A DNA stretch of 64,000 nucleotides, from contig NZ_JASZYV010000002.1 in NCBI RefSeq assembly GCF_030316895.1, positions 620,001 through 684,000 on the forward strand. Reading direction: 5' to 3'. The translations under genes were made by a program, and so were the position numbers. How positions within the stretch are numbered: the stretch's first letter is position 1; each line of letters starts with the position of its first letter. The stretch comes from Variovorax dokdonensis. GTDB taxonomy: Bacteria > Pseudomonadota > Gammaproteobacteria > Burkholderiales > Burkholderiaceae_C. The notes beneath the pieces were generated by a model. It worked only from the letters and a program-made list of their open reading frames with translations, searched no databases and had not been told where the DNA came from. Positions 1-9,021 of this stretch are shown one piece after another.

Positions 1-187
1 GGGTCCATTTGAAGACGCGGACCTGGGCGTGCACCACGGCGTCGCCGGTGTTGCTGAGCCACAGGCCGTCCGCGTTCTGCGTGGCCGGCAGGGTGAGCGA
101 AGTGGGTGCTACCTGCAGGCCGCTGGCGTGCGCCAGCAGAGCAAGCGACCACCCCAGGCCGAGAGAAGCGAGCTTTTTCAACGACAT
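1..187 (-). CDS. Periplasmic pilus-assembly chaperone (PapD-like), partial
   Basis: This is the first 62 codons of a gene that runs off the left edge. The product starts MSLKKLASLGLGW and has a short basic, hydrophobic signal peptide ending near HAS. The mature start, LQVAPTSLTLPA, is typical of the first beta strand of PapD-fold chaperones of the archaic Csu/fimbrial type. It lies 43 bases downstream of the spore-coat-U pilin on the same strand, which is the usual pilin-then-chaperone order of Csu operons. The ATG at 187 was chosen because it directly precedes the signal peptide. The family call is an inference from the signal peptide, the N-terminal strand and the neighbour; the diagnostic Arg/Lys cleft is outside the window. 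Confidence 0.72.
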   Translation of the reverse strand, partial: MSLKKLASLGLGWSLALLAHASGLQVAPTSLTLPATQNADGLWLSNTGDAVVHAQVRVFKWT

Positions 188-230
188 GGGGCGATGGTGC
201 AACCGCTGGGGCTTGCGGACAAGCCGCAGA

Positions 231-737
231 TCAATATTCGACGGAAACGGTCACCGTGTCCTTGTAGGTGTCAGGCTGGACGTTCAGCGAGCCACCGGTG
301 ACGCGGCCGTAGACCGTCACGGTTTCGGTATTGCCGGCGGTGTTGGACGGCGTCCAGGAGTTCGTGCCCGTGCCCCAGACGGTCGCGCCAACGTTGCCGC
401 TGCCACGCGTCAGCTGGTAGGCCACGGTGTCGTTGTTGCCGGAAGTCTGGCCCTTCAGCACGCCGGCGCCGTTGATGTCGCCGGTCTTGTTCGTCGATTG
501 CAGGGCGACGGTGTAGGGGGTGCCCTTGGAGCACTTGACGCTGATCGTGCTGGTGCCGGTCAGGTCGGTCGTCGTGCCGGCGTCGGCGCTACCGAAGCTC
601 AGGGCGCTGGCGCTGACCGAGCAGGTCTTCACGACCGTCAGGTTGACTTCGAAAGTAGCGGATTTGGTAACAGCGTTGGCCAAACCGGCAAACGAGGTCA
701 GGCCAGCCAGGACGGAAACGACGAAGAGCTTGTTCAT
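231..737 (-). CDS. Spore coat protein U (SCPU) domain pilin
   Basis: A 168-residue secreted protein with a clear Sec signal peptide (MNKLFVVSVLAGLTSFAGLANA, cleavage after ANA). The mature part is rich in Thr, Ser, Gly and Asn, starts with a beta strand containing TCSVSASALSFG and has a second cysteine in VKCSKGT. These two cysteines form the disulfide expected in SCPU/CsuA-B subunits. The C-terminus (DTYKDTVTVSVEY) matches the usual SCPU ending. Known role of the family: subunit of thin archaic chaperone-usher pili for surface attachment and biofilm. It is the first gene of a minus-strand operon that continues with a chaperone. A perfect 14-base palindrome lies 64-77 bases upstream of the start. 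Confidence 0.88.
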   Translation of the reverse strand: MNKLFVVSVLAGLTSFAGLANAVTKSATFEVNLTVVKTCSVSASALSFGSADAGTTTDLTGTSTISVKCSKGTPYTVALQSTNKTGDINGAGVLKGQTSGNNDTVAYQLTRGSGNVGATVWGTGTNSWTPSNTAGNTETVTVYGRVTGGSLNVQPDTYKDTVTVSVEY

Positions 738-800
738 TTGTTGACTCGCAACGGTTAGGTCAGAAATTGAAACGAAAGTGTGTGTGCACGGGTTGAAGTG

Positions 801-814
801 TAGGAATCTTCCTA
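801..814. promoter_or_regulatory. Palindromic operator candidate TAGGAATCTTCCTA
   Basis: A perfect inverted repeat, TAGGAA-TC-TTCCTA, lies in the intergenic region between the SCPU pilin gene and htpG. It resembles binding sites of NarL/FixJ-type response regulators such as the RcsB box. Its position fits control of the divergent pilin promoter. The regulator is not in the window, so the assignment is inference from motif shape. Confidence 0.4.
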
Positions 815-939
815 GTCATTTGTGGGGACCTTCTGACGCAAACGAATACGAAACGTTAAAAACGGCACGTCCGGATTTCGAGACGTGTTGTTTGTTGTTG
901 TTAGCAAACGTTGTCAATGCGTCCCCTGGTTGCAGAAGT

Positions 940-967
940 GTTGAAAACCGCACACCCGCTACCATCT
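940..967 (+). promoter_or_regulatory. Sigma-32 (heat shock) type promoter for htpG
   Basis: The -35-like element GTTGAAA starts at 940. After about 13 bases it is followed by TACCATCT (960-967), which matches five of the seven fixed positions of the sigma-32 -10 consensus CCCCATNT. Transcription would start near 974, giving an 85-base leader before the htpG ATG at 1059. htpG is a classical sigma-32 gene, so location and motif agree. The assignment is by eye only. Confidence 0.5.
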
Positions 968-1058
968 GGCCCCTTGGTTCGGCCGCCATCTGCTTCCGAT
1001 GCAGCTTTCTTGGCGCCAAAAAAGCCGACCGTTTTCAAGGGATAAAGATCAACCAGCC

Positions 1059-2969
<1,911 letters not shown>

Positions 2970-2974
2970 AAGCG

Positions 2975-2993
2975 GCCGCCGCTATTCGGCGGC
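2975..2993. terminator. GC-rich hairpin between convergent htpG and thioesterase genes
   Basis: GCCGCCG and CGGCGGC form a 7-bp stem around the 5-base loop CTATT. The thioesterase stop codon lies inside the loop, and the hairpin starts five bases after the htpG stop. There is no clear T-run, so efficiency is uncertain. The position suits a shared terminator for convergent genes. Confidence 0.4.
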
Positions 2994-3413
2994 GTTCTTG
3001 CGCTCGACCAGCTTGAAGGTGCCGGTGGCCAGGGCGAGGAGTTCGCCCTGTTCGCTGCGCGCCTCGCCGCGCACGAAGCACAGCGATCGGCCGCGCCGCT
3101 CGCAATGGGTGGTGGCGATCACGTCGCCATCGCAGGGTGCGACGAAGTGCAAGGTCATGTCGACCGTGATCACGCCGAATTGCGTGGGCGCAGGCGAGCG
3201 TGCCGCCGAAGCCAGGGCGCAATCCATGAGCACGGCCAGCGCGCCGCCGTGAACGTCGCCGCGGCTGTTGCTGTGCGCGACGTTGCGCGGCATGCGCACC
3301 TGGGCGCGATCGTTGCCGATCGCCTCGCCCTTGAGCCCGAAGACCTGAACCATCGGCATCGGCAGGCCGAAGAGTTGGTCGGGGGCGTCGTCAAATCGAA
3401 GGTTGTTGTCCAT
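2982..3413 (-). CDS. PaaI-family acyl-CoA thioesterase (hotdog fold)
   Basis: A 143-residue single hotdog-fold protein. It contains the PaaI/4HBT-type signature HSNSRGDVHGGALAVLMD, in which the Asn and the HGG loop form the active site region, followed by the central strand VITVDMTLHFVAP and a C-terminal strand ALATGTFKLVER. The family hydrolyses acyl- or aryl-CoA thioesters in the cytosol, often to rescue CoA during aromatic or fatty acid catabolism. It is a stand-alone gene on the minus strand. The substrate cannot be told from the sequence. Confidence 0.85.
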   Translation of the reverse strand: MDNNLRFDDAPDQLFGLPMPMVQVFGLKGEAIGNDRAQVRMPRNVAHSNSRGDVHGGALAVLMDCALASAARSPAPTQFGVITVDMTLHFVAPCDGDVIATTHCERRGRSLCFVRGEARSEQGELLALATGTFKLVERKNAAE

Positions 3414-3480
3414 AGCCGCTCGAGCCTAGCAGGTCGCATGCTGCGCATGTTGCGCATACCGCGGCCCGGATCCAGGCCGT

Positions 3481-4509
3481 TCAGGCGTAGAGCGGCTCTT
3501 CTGCCATCGCCTCGCACTGGTCCTGCAGCATCTGGATCTGGCCCTTCCAGTAATCGCTGCTGCCGAACCAGGGGAAGTTGATCGGAAAGATCGGGTCTTC
3601 CCAGCGGCGCGCGAGCCAGGCGCTGTAGTGGATCAGGCGCAGGGTGCGCAACGGCTCGATCAATGCGAGCTCGCGGCGGTCGAATTCGCGGAACTGTTCG
3701 TAGCCGTCGAGCAGGCCGGACAGTTGCCCCGTGCGTTGGGCGCGGTCGCCCGATAGCAGCATCCACAAGTCCTGAACCGCAAAGCAGGTGCGCGCGTCGT
3801 CCAGATCGACGAAGTGCGGGCCGCCGCCGGGGCGGTCGGTCGGCGTCCAGAGGATGTTGCCGGGATGGCAGTCGCCATGGGTGCGCAGGCGGCGCATGCC
3901 GCTGGCATCGTCCTTGCCGTCGTCGCCAGCCAGCGCCGTGGCGGCGATCAGCTGCAGGGCCTCGTTGCAGGCGGCTTCCCACTCGCGCTGCACGTCCAGC
4001 GGGATCTTGTCGTTGCGCAGCAGCCAGTCGCGCGTGCTGGTGCCGAAGGCATGCAGGTCGAGCGCCGGCCGGTGCGCAAATGGCTTCGATGCGCCGACGG
4101 CGTGAATGCGGGCAAGGAAGCGCCCGATCCATTCGAGCACCTCGAAGTCGTCCAGCTCCGGCGAGCGTCCGCCGCGATACGGGCTCACGCAGAAGTCGAA
4201 ACCGCCATGCGCATGCAAGGTGGCACCGCCCAGCTCCAGCGGCGCCACGGCGGGCACTTCGGCCTGGACGAGTTCTTGGGCGAAGGCGTGCTCTTCCAGG
4301 ATCTGATCGCGGCTCCAGCGTCCCGGACGGTAGAACTTGGCCACCACGATCTGGCGGTCTTCGAGATGGATCTGGTAGACGCGATTCTCGTAGGAGCTCA
4401 GCGCCTGCAGCCGGCCATCGCCGAACAGGCCCAGCGTCGCCAAGGCATCGAGCACCACGTCGGGCGTGAGCGATTCATAAGGGTGCGCGGATACCGGCGA
4501 AGAGGTCAT
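3481..4509 (-). CDS. srkA: Stress response kinase A (YihE/SrkA family)
   Basis: A 342-residue Ser/Thr kinase of the aminoglycoside-phosphotransferase fold. Visible features are the ATP lysine K58 in VVAKFYRPG, the catalytic loop HGDCHPGN (residues 211-218, base D213) and the metal-binding DLDD (235-238). The N-terminal sequence YESLTPDVVLDAL and the SSYENRVYQ loop are typical of SrkA, which protects cells from stress-induced death in E. coli. An in-frame upstream start would add 16 residues, but MTSSPVSAHPYE at 4509 aligns with family starts. It lies downstream of, and is codirectional with, the DUF2855 gene. Confidence 0.93.
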   Translation of the reverse strand: MTSSPVSAHPYESLTPDVVLDALATLGLFGDGRLQALSSYENRVYQIHLEDRQIVVAKFYRPGRWSRDQILEEHAFAQELVQAEVPAVAPLELGGATLHAHGGFDFCVSPYRGGRSPELDDFEVLEWIGRFLARIHAVGASKPFAHRPALDLHAFGTSTRDWLLRNDKIPLDVQREWEAACNEALQLIAATALAGDDGKDDASGMRRLRTHGDCHPGNILWTPTDRPGGGPHFVDLDDARTCFAVQDLWMLLSGDRAQRTGQLSGLLDGYEQFREFDRRELALIEPLRTLRLIHYSAWLARRWEDPIFPINFPWFGSSDYWKGQIQMLQDQCEAMAEEPLYA

Positions 4510-4581
4510 GCCGACATTGTCGCCTCGGCGCAGATTTCGACGCGTTGCCGGCGCCATGGCGGCGCGGCGGTGCGTCGCGCT

Positions 4582-5694
4582 TCAGAGCTCGATCACGTGC
4601 CCCACGCGCGGATCGAGCCGGCCTGCGGCAAGGCTCGTCCACACCTGCGGCATGGACGCCATCCCCCGCGTGTGTTCCACCCTGAGCCAGGGCGATCCGG
4701 CATCGGTCACGCGCTCCGAGAATGCTCGCCAGGCATCGGCCATGCGCTCGCCGAATGCCTGCGCACCCCATTCCTGCGTGCGCTTCCTGATCTGGTCGGG
4801 TGCAAAGAAGAAGACCATGCGCGGGCCGGGAAGCTGCTTGCCGCTTCCGGGCAGAGCAACTTCGCTCAGATGTGTGCTGCCGATGGCCAGGCTGTGTGCC
4901 AGGCCGGCAAAGTGCGTGTGGACCGTGCGCCGCAACTGTCCATTGCCGGCGAAGTCCACGAACACGCAGGGTGTGTCCGCGGCGAGTTGTTCGACCGAGT
5001 CGTAGCTCAGCATGCGCTGATAGCAGCCCAGCTCGCGGCAGAAGGCTTCGTTGGCCGGCGAAGTCAGGCCCACCACCTCGACGCCCGGATGCCGCGACAG
5101 GGCCCACGCCGTGCCGTAGGCGGTCTTGCTGGATGCGCTCGACAGCAGCACCGTGGCGCGACCATTGGCATCGCGCGCGCCGAAGAAGTCGTTGTCCGCC
5201 AGGTGATCGGCGATTAGCCACGAGGTGATGAACAGCGGGCGCATCAACGCCTGCACGTCTTCGTCGTCGGCCCGATAGAGCGGATCGAGTGCGGTGCGGA
5301 AGTACTGGTTGTAGACCCCCGCCAGGCCCGACCGATGAGGGGCCGCATCGGCAAAGCGCTGCGGCGACAGCCGGTCCGGCGTGAGCACCGCATGCGTCGA
5401 AGAAGGCCAGAAGCCATACAGGCGCTCGCCGACCGCCACGCCCGGATGCAGCGACTGCACCACGTCGCCAAAGCCCCAGACGGGCACGATGCCCCATCCG
5501 TCTTCGCCGCTGGGATAGAAGTCCCAGTAGTGCATGGCCTGGCCGAAGCCGGCATAGGTGACGTTGTTGCTGGTGAGCGCGAGTCGGTCGACGCGCACGC
5601 GCACCTGGCCGGGCGCCAAGGGCGTGTCGTCTCTTGTGCGAAGTCGGGTCTGCGTGAGCTCGCCGTGGGCGATGAGAAGGTCGGTGGTGGCCAT
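4582..5694 (-). CDS. DUF2855 family protein
   Basis: A 370-residue protein matching the DUF2855 family, distantly related to quinone oxidoreductase/MDR enzymes. The N-terminal part (APGQVRVRVDRLALTSNNVTYAGFG) resembles the GroES-like half of such enzymes, and the central segment ATVLLSSASSKTAYGTAWAL resembles a nucleotide-binding strand-turn-helix in which the usual glycine motif is replaced by SSASSKT. No enzymatic activity is established for the family. It lies upstream of srkA on the same strand, 72 bases away. Confidence 0.82.
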   Translation of the reverse strand: MATTDLLIAHGELTQTRLRTRDDTPLAPGQVRVRVDRLALTSNNVTYAGFGQAMHYWDFYPSGEDGWGIVPVWGFGDVVQSLHPGVAVGERLYGFWPSSTHAVLTPDRLSPQRFADAAPHRSGLAGVYNQYFRTALDPLYRADDEDVQALMRPLFITSWLIADHLADNDFFGARDANGRATVLLSSASSKTAYGTAWALSRHPGVEVVGLTSPANEAFCRELGCYQRMLSYDSVEQLAADTPCVFVDFAGNGQLRRTVHTHFAGLAHSLAIGSTHLSEVALPGSGKQLPGPRMVFFFAPDQIRKRTQEWGAQAFGERMADAWRAFSERVTDAGSPWLRVEHTRGMASMPQVWTSLAAGRLDPRVGHVIEL

Positions 5695-5800
5695 GCTTGC
5701 GCTCCGGAGTGTCCGGCGCGCAAGTTAACCCAGAAGACCGGCCGGCGCGATGACGGCGCCGCGACCAGCGTCACGAAGGTGACGCCGGCACGGGCGCAGG

Positions 5801-6157
5801 TCAACCGGCGGCGAGCACCAGCGCCAACGCGACGGCGGCCGGCAGTGCCTGGATGAAGAGGATCTTGCGAGCGGACGTGAGTCCGCCGTAGATGCCCGCC
5901 ACCAGCACGCACACCAGGAAGAACAGCATGAATTCCCGGTTGTCCGTGGCCAGGCCCCACAAGAGGCCGGCCGCCAGGAAGCCGTTGTAGAGGCCCTGGT
6001 TGGCCGCCAGCACCTTGGTGGCGTCGGCCATCTGCTGCGACTGCCCGAATGCCTTCAGGCCGGCGGGCTTGTTCCACAGGAACATTTCGAGCACGAGGAT
6101 GTAGACGTGCTCGATCGCGATGACCAGCACCGCGATCTGCGCCAGAAGCTTTAGCAC
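5801..6157 (-). CDS. DUF1304 family membrane protein
   Basis: A 118-residue protein with four predicted membrane segments and the family hallmark near its N-terminus, IEHVYILVLEMFLW, followed by NQGLYNGFLAAGLLWG. DUF1304 proteins are small integral membrane proteins of unknown function. The gene lies 22 bases downstream of ohr on the same strand, so it may be read from the ohrR-ohr transcript. Confidence 0.88.
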   Translation of the reverse strand: MLKLLAQIAVLVIAIEHVYILVLEMFLWNKPAGLKAFGQSQQMADATKVLAANQGLYNGFLAAGLLWGLATDNREFMLFFLVCVLVAGIYGGLTSARKILFIQALPAAVALALVLAAG

Positions 6158-6179
6158 GGCAGGCGGCCGTTGGGTGCGA

Positions 6180-6605
6180 TCAGGCGATGCTCAGGTCGAC
6201 GTCGATGTTGCCGCGGGTGGCGTTCGAGTACGGGCACACCTGGTGGGCCGTGTCGACCAGCTTCTTCTTCTGTTCGTCATCGAGGCCAGGCAGGCTCACG
6301 GCCAGCTTGACGGCGATGCCGTAGGCGGCACCTTCGCGGATCGGGCCGAGCGAGACGCTGGAGTCGATGGACACGTCGTCCGGCACCTTCACACCGATCT
6401 TGGGGCCCACGGCCTTCATGGCGCCGATGAAGCAGGCGGCATAGCCGACCGCGAACAGCTGCTCGGGGTTGGTGCCGGCCTTGTTGCTGCCGGGCGAGAC
6501 GAGCTTGACGTCGAGGTTGCCGTCGCTGGTCTTGCCGGAGCCTTCGCGGCCGCCGATGACGTGGGCTTCGGCGGTGTAGAGCACTTTGTCCAGAGATGTG
6601 GTCAT
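6180..6605 (-). CDS. ohr: Organic hydroperoxide resistance protein Ohr
   Basis: A 141-residue OsmC/Ohr-family thiol peroxidase that reduces organic hydroperoxides using dihydrolipoyl-type reductants. The two catalytic cysteines are visible: the peroxidatic one is C58 in GYAACFIGAM and the resolving one is C124 in HQVCPYSNATRGN. The N-terminus KVLYTAEAHVIGGREG and NPEQLFAVGYAACF are diagnostic for Ohr rather than OsmC. The ATG at 6605 is preceded by an AAAGGA ribosome-binding site; upstream in-frame codons belong to the intergenic spacer. It is immediately downstream of its regulator gene ohrR. Confidence 0.97.
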   Translation of the reverse strand: MTTSLDKVLYTAEAHVIGGREGSGKTSDGNLDVKLVSPGSNKAGTNPEQLFAVGYAACFIGAMKAVGPKIGVKVPDDVSIDSSVSLGPIREGAAYGIAVKLAVSLPGLDDEQKKKLVDTAHQVCPYSNATRGNIDVDLSIA

Positions 6606-6666
6606 GGTGGATTCCTTTGAGCAGTTGGGTTGGAGGGAAGGGAGCGAACGAAAAGCGAGCGGCGTT

Positions 6667-7134
6667 CTATGCCGCTGCCTGGATGCGGTCGCGCAGCTGC
6701 TGCACCTCGCGGGTGAGCGCCACGATCTCGCCGGGGGAACACTGGCTGGCTGCCAACAGGCAGGCCGGCACGCGGGCGGCACGCGACTTCAGGCGCTTGC
6801 CGGCGGTGGTGAGGTGAATGTGCACGCGGCGCTCGTCCTGGTCGTTGCGAACGCGGCTGACATAGCCCGACGCTTCGAGCCGCTTGAGCAGCGGCGTGAG
6901 CGTGCCCGAATCCAACGACAGCCGCTGGCCGAGTTCGGAGACCATGGGGCCGTCGTGCTCCCACAGCGCGAGCATGACGAGGTATTGGGGGTAGGTGAGG
7001 CCGAGCTGGTCAAGCAGGGGCTTGTACAACCGCGTCATGGCCAGGGATGCCGAATACACCGCAAAGCACAGCTGGTTATCCAGGCGCAACATGGCATCGT
7101 TGGAGGCTTGGTCGGTGTGCAGCTGGCTGGGCAT
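6667..7134 (-). CDS. ohrR: OhrR, MarR-family organic peroxide sensor and repressor
   Basis: A 155-residue MarR-type winged-helix repressor. The peroxide-sensing cysteine C23 sits in the conserved LDNQLCFAVYSAS. A second cysteine at C125 (VPACLLAAS), near the position known in two-Cys OhrR of Xanthomonas, suggests sensing by an intersubunit disulfide. The winged helix spans about residues 60-105, with RVRNDQDERRVHIHLT as the wing. Expected role: repress ohr and itself until oxidised. A striking operator cluster overlaps its promoter. That promoter would leave almost no leader before ATG 7134, so translation may be leaderless or may begin at the in-frame Met15 (7092). Confidence 0.96.
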   Translation of the reverse strand: MPSQLHTDQASNDAMLRLDNQLCFAVYSASLAMTRLYKPLLDQLGLTYPQYLVMLALWEHDGPMVSELGQRLSLDSGTLTPLLKRLEASGYVSRVRNDQDERRVHIHLTTAGKRLKSRAARVPACLLAASQCSPGEIVALTREVQQLRDRIQAAA

Positions 7135-7140
7135 GGCTGA

Positions 7141-7169
7141 AGTCTAGCTGGCAATTGAATTGCGTGCAA
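7141..7169 (-). promoter_or_regulatory. Predicted sigma-70 promoter of ohrR-ohr
   Basis: On the minus strand, TTGCAC (7164-7169) and TAGACT (7141-7146) form a -35/-10 pair with an exact 17-base spacer. The spacer and the -35 box are covered by the OhrR half-sites. The predicted start point falls at about 7134, the annotated first base of ohrR. Confidence 0.55.
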
Positions 7170-7171
7170 TT
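7151..7171. promoter_or_regulatory. OhrR operator, three alternating half-sites
   Basis: GCAATT (7151-7156), AATTGC (7158-7163) and GCAATT (7166-7171) are exact complements in alternation. They create two overlapping palindromes that share the middle half-site. The AT-rich AATTG core resembles known OhrR boxes (ACAATT/AATTGT type). The site sits 17-37 bases upstream of ohrR and overlaps its promoter, as expected for autorepression. Confidence 0.7.
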
Positions 7172-7223
7172 TAAATGGCGAGAGCGACCCTGCGGCAAGC
7201 GGGGTCAAGCCCCGCCGGTTTCG

Positions 7224-8042
7224 CTATCGACCCGAGAAGCGTGCCGGGCGCCGCTCGACGAACGAGCGCACGCCTTCGGCCGCGTCTTCGCTGTTGGACA
7301 GGCGCTTTTGCGTCTCGATGAAATCTGCCATCGCCGCCAGCGGGCCTTGCTCGATGGCCTTGAGCACGTTCTGCCGCGTGGCGACCACGGCCAACGGTGC
7401 CTGCGCCGCGATGCGCTCGGCGATTCGCAGGGCTTCGTCCAGCACCTGCGCCGAAGGCACCACCTTCTGCACGAAGTTCAGGCGAAGCGCCTCTTCGCTG
7501 CCGAATTCATCGGCCGTGAGCAGGTGCAACATGGCATTGCCCAGGCCGGCGCGCTCGGCCATGCGCAGCGTGGCGCCGCCCGTGGCCATGATGCCGCGCT
7601 GCACTTCGAGTTGCGAGAAGCGGCAGTCGTCGCCCGCCACCACGATGTCGGCACCCAGCATGAGCTCGATGCCGACGGTGAAGCAGATGCCCTTGACGGC
7701 CGCCAGCATCGGCTTGGTGCGCCGACGGTAGCCCGGCATGCCCAGGTCGTGCGGCTCCACCAGCCCGTAGGGCACCGCCTTTTCGCCGCGCTTCATGTAT
7801 TCGGTGATGGCCGGCAGGTCCAGCCCGGCCGTGAAGTGGTCGCCGAAGGCATGCAGCACGCCCACGCGCAGTTCGGGGTCGTCGTCCAGCCGCGTATAGG
7901 CCTCGGCCAGTTGGCGGAACATCGGGGCCGTCCAGCCGTTGCGCTTGGCCGGCCGGTTGATGCCGATCAGCAGCACATGGCCGCGCACCTCGGTGTCGAT
8001 GCAACCTTCCGCGGGTGGCGTGGTGGGGGTGGCTTGGGTCAT
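7224..8042 (-). CDS. Enoyl-CoA hydratase/isomerase family protein (crotonase)
   Basis: A 272-residue crotonase-fold enzyme. The oxyanion-hole segments are visible as FGDHFTAGLDLP and as AAVKGICFTVGIELMLGAD, with the active-site region continuing in LEVQRGIMATGG. The C-terminal ERRPARFSGR is typical. Such enzymes hydrate or isomerise enoyl-CoA esters. The usual second catalytic Glu is not obvious, so a non-hydratase activity is possible. Its gene follows the 3-hydroxyacyl-CoA dehydrogenase gene by 26 bases on the same strand, suggesting a two-gene beta-oxidation unit. The start at ATG 8042 (MTQATPTTPP) was chosen because the open frame further upstream is a shadow of the neighbouring gene. Confidence 0.9.
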   Translation of the reverse strand: MTQATPTTPPAEGCIDTEVRGHVLLIGINRPAKRNGWTAPMFRQLAEAYTRLDDDPELRVGVLHAFGDHFTAGLDLPAITEYMKRGEKAVPYGLVEPHDLGMPGYRRRTKPMLAAVKGICFTVGIELMLGADIVVAGDDCRFSQLEVQRGIMATGGATLRMAERAGLGNAMLHLLTADEFGSEEALRLNFVQKVVPSAQVLDEALRIAERIAAQAPLAVVATRQNVLKAIEQGPLAAMADFIETQKRLSNSEDAAEGVRSFVERRPARFSGR

Positions 8043-8068
8043 TCGTCTTGTCTCCTCTTGCCGGGTTC

Positions 8069-8917
8069 TCAGTACGTGTAGACGCCTTGCTTGGTCTTGC
8101 GGCCCAGGCGGCCCGCCGCGACCATCTCGCGCAGCAGCGGGCAGGGGCGGTACTTGGAATCGCCGAATTCCTTCAGGTAGACCTCCATCACCGCCAGGCA
8201 CACGTCCAGCCCGATCATGTCGGCCAGTGCGAGCGGGCCGATGGGCTGGTTGCAGCCCAGCTTCATGCCGTTGTCGATGTCCTCGGCCGAAGCGATGCCG
8301 TCCGCGAGCACGAAGAAGGCCTCGTTGATCATCGGCACCAGGATGCGGTTGACCACGAAGCCCGGCGCGTTCTTCACCGTGATGGGCGACTTGCCCAGAC
8401 GCTTGGCCAGGTCCTTCACCGCGTCGTGGGTGGCGTCGCTGGTCTGCAGGCCACGGATGATCTCCACCAGCGCCATCATCGGCACCGGATTGAAGAAGTG
8501 CATGCCGACGAAGCGGTCCGCGCGCCCCGTGGCCGCGGCGAGCTTGGTGATGGAGATCGACGAGGTGTTGGTCGCGACGATGACTTCCGGCGCGAGCAGG
8601 CCGTCGACCTGTTTGAGGATCTTGACCTTGAGCTCTTCGTTCTCGGTGGCGGCCTCGATCACCAGCTGCGCGGCCTTCAGTTCGTCGTAGTTGGTCGAGC
8701 CCTTGATCAGCGCCAGGGCGGACGTCTTCTGCGCCTCGGTCAGCTTTTCCTTCTTGATGAGACGGTCGAGGCTGCCGGCGACGGTGGCCACGCCCTTGTC
8801 GACGGCGGCCTGCGCGATGTCGACCATGACGACGTTGATGCCGGATACCGCGCAGGCCTGCGCGATGCCGTTGCCCATGGTGCCTGCGCCGATGATGCCG
8901 ACGGTCTGGATGCTCAT
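8069..8917 (-). CDS. 3-hydroxybutyryl/3-hydroxyacyl-CoA dehydrogenase
   Basis: A 282-residue NAD-dependent dehydrogenase. The Rossmann motif GAGTMGNGIAQA is at residues 8-19, and the catalytic region contains FFNPVPMMALVEI with the His preceding it in VGMHFFNPV. The tail DMIGLDVCLAVMEV and GRKTKQGVYTY is typical of short HBDs. It oxidises 3-hydroxyacyl-CoA to 3-oxoacyl-CoA in beta-oxidation, polyhydroxybutyrate or phenylacetate pathways. ATG 8917 is preceded by an excellent AGGAGAGA ribosome-binding site. It is divergent from purT and upstream of a crotonase gene. Confidence 0.95.
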   Translation of the reverse strand: MSIQTVGIIGAGTMGNGIAQACAVSGINVVMVDIAQAAVDKGVATVAGSLDRLIKKEKLTEAQKTSALALIKGSTNYDELKAAQLVIEAATENEELKVKILKQVDGLLAPEVIVATNTSSISITKLAAATGRADRFVGMHFFNPVPMMALVEIIRGLQTSDATHDAVKDLAKRLGKSPITVKNAPGFVVNRILVPMINEAFFVLADGIASAEDIDNGMKLGCNQPIGPLALADMIGLDVCLAVMEVYLKEFGDSKYRPCPLLREMVAAGRLGRKTKQGVYTY

Positions 8918-9021
8918 GTTTTCTCTCCTGGTGATAAGCAAGGGAAGCAAGCGCCGCAACCGGGCGCGGCGCCTGCACGAATGGCATTGTCGCCAAGCCG
9001 CGCTGGATTACAGTCGCTTGC

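Larger units (their letters stand above)
738..1058. other. Intergenic region between pilin operon and htpG
   Basis: This 321-base gene-free stretch is AT-richer than its surroundings. It should hold the divergent promoters of the Csu-type pilus operon and htpG. Two signals are visible inside it: the 14-base palindrome at 801-814 and a sigma-32-like promoter at 940-967. No further coding potential is seen. Confidence 0.7.
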
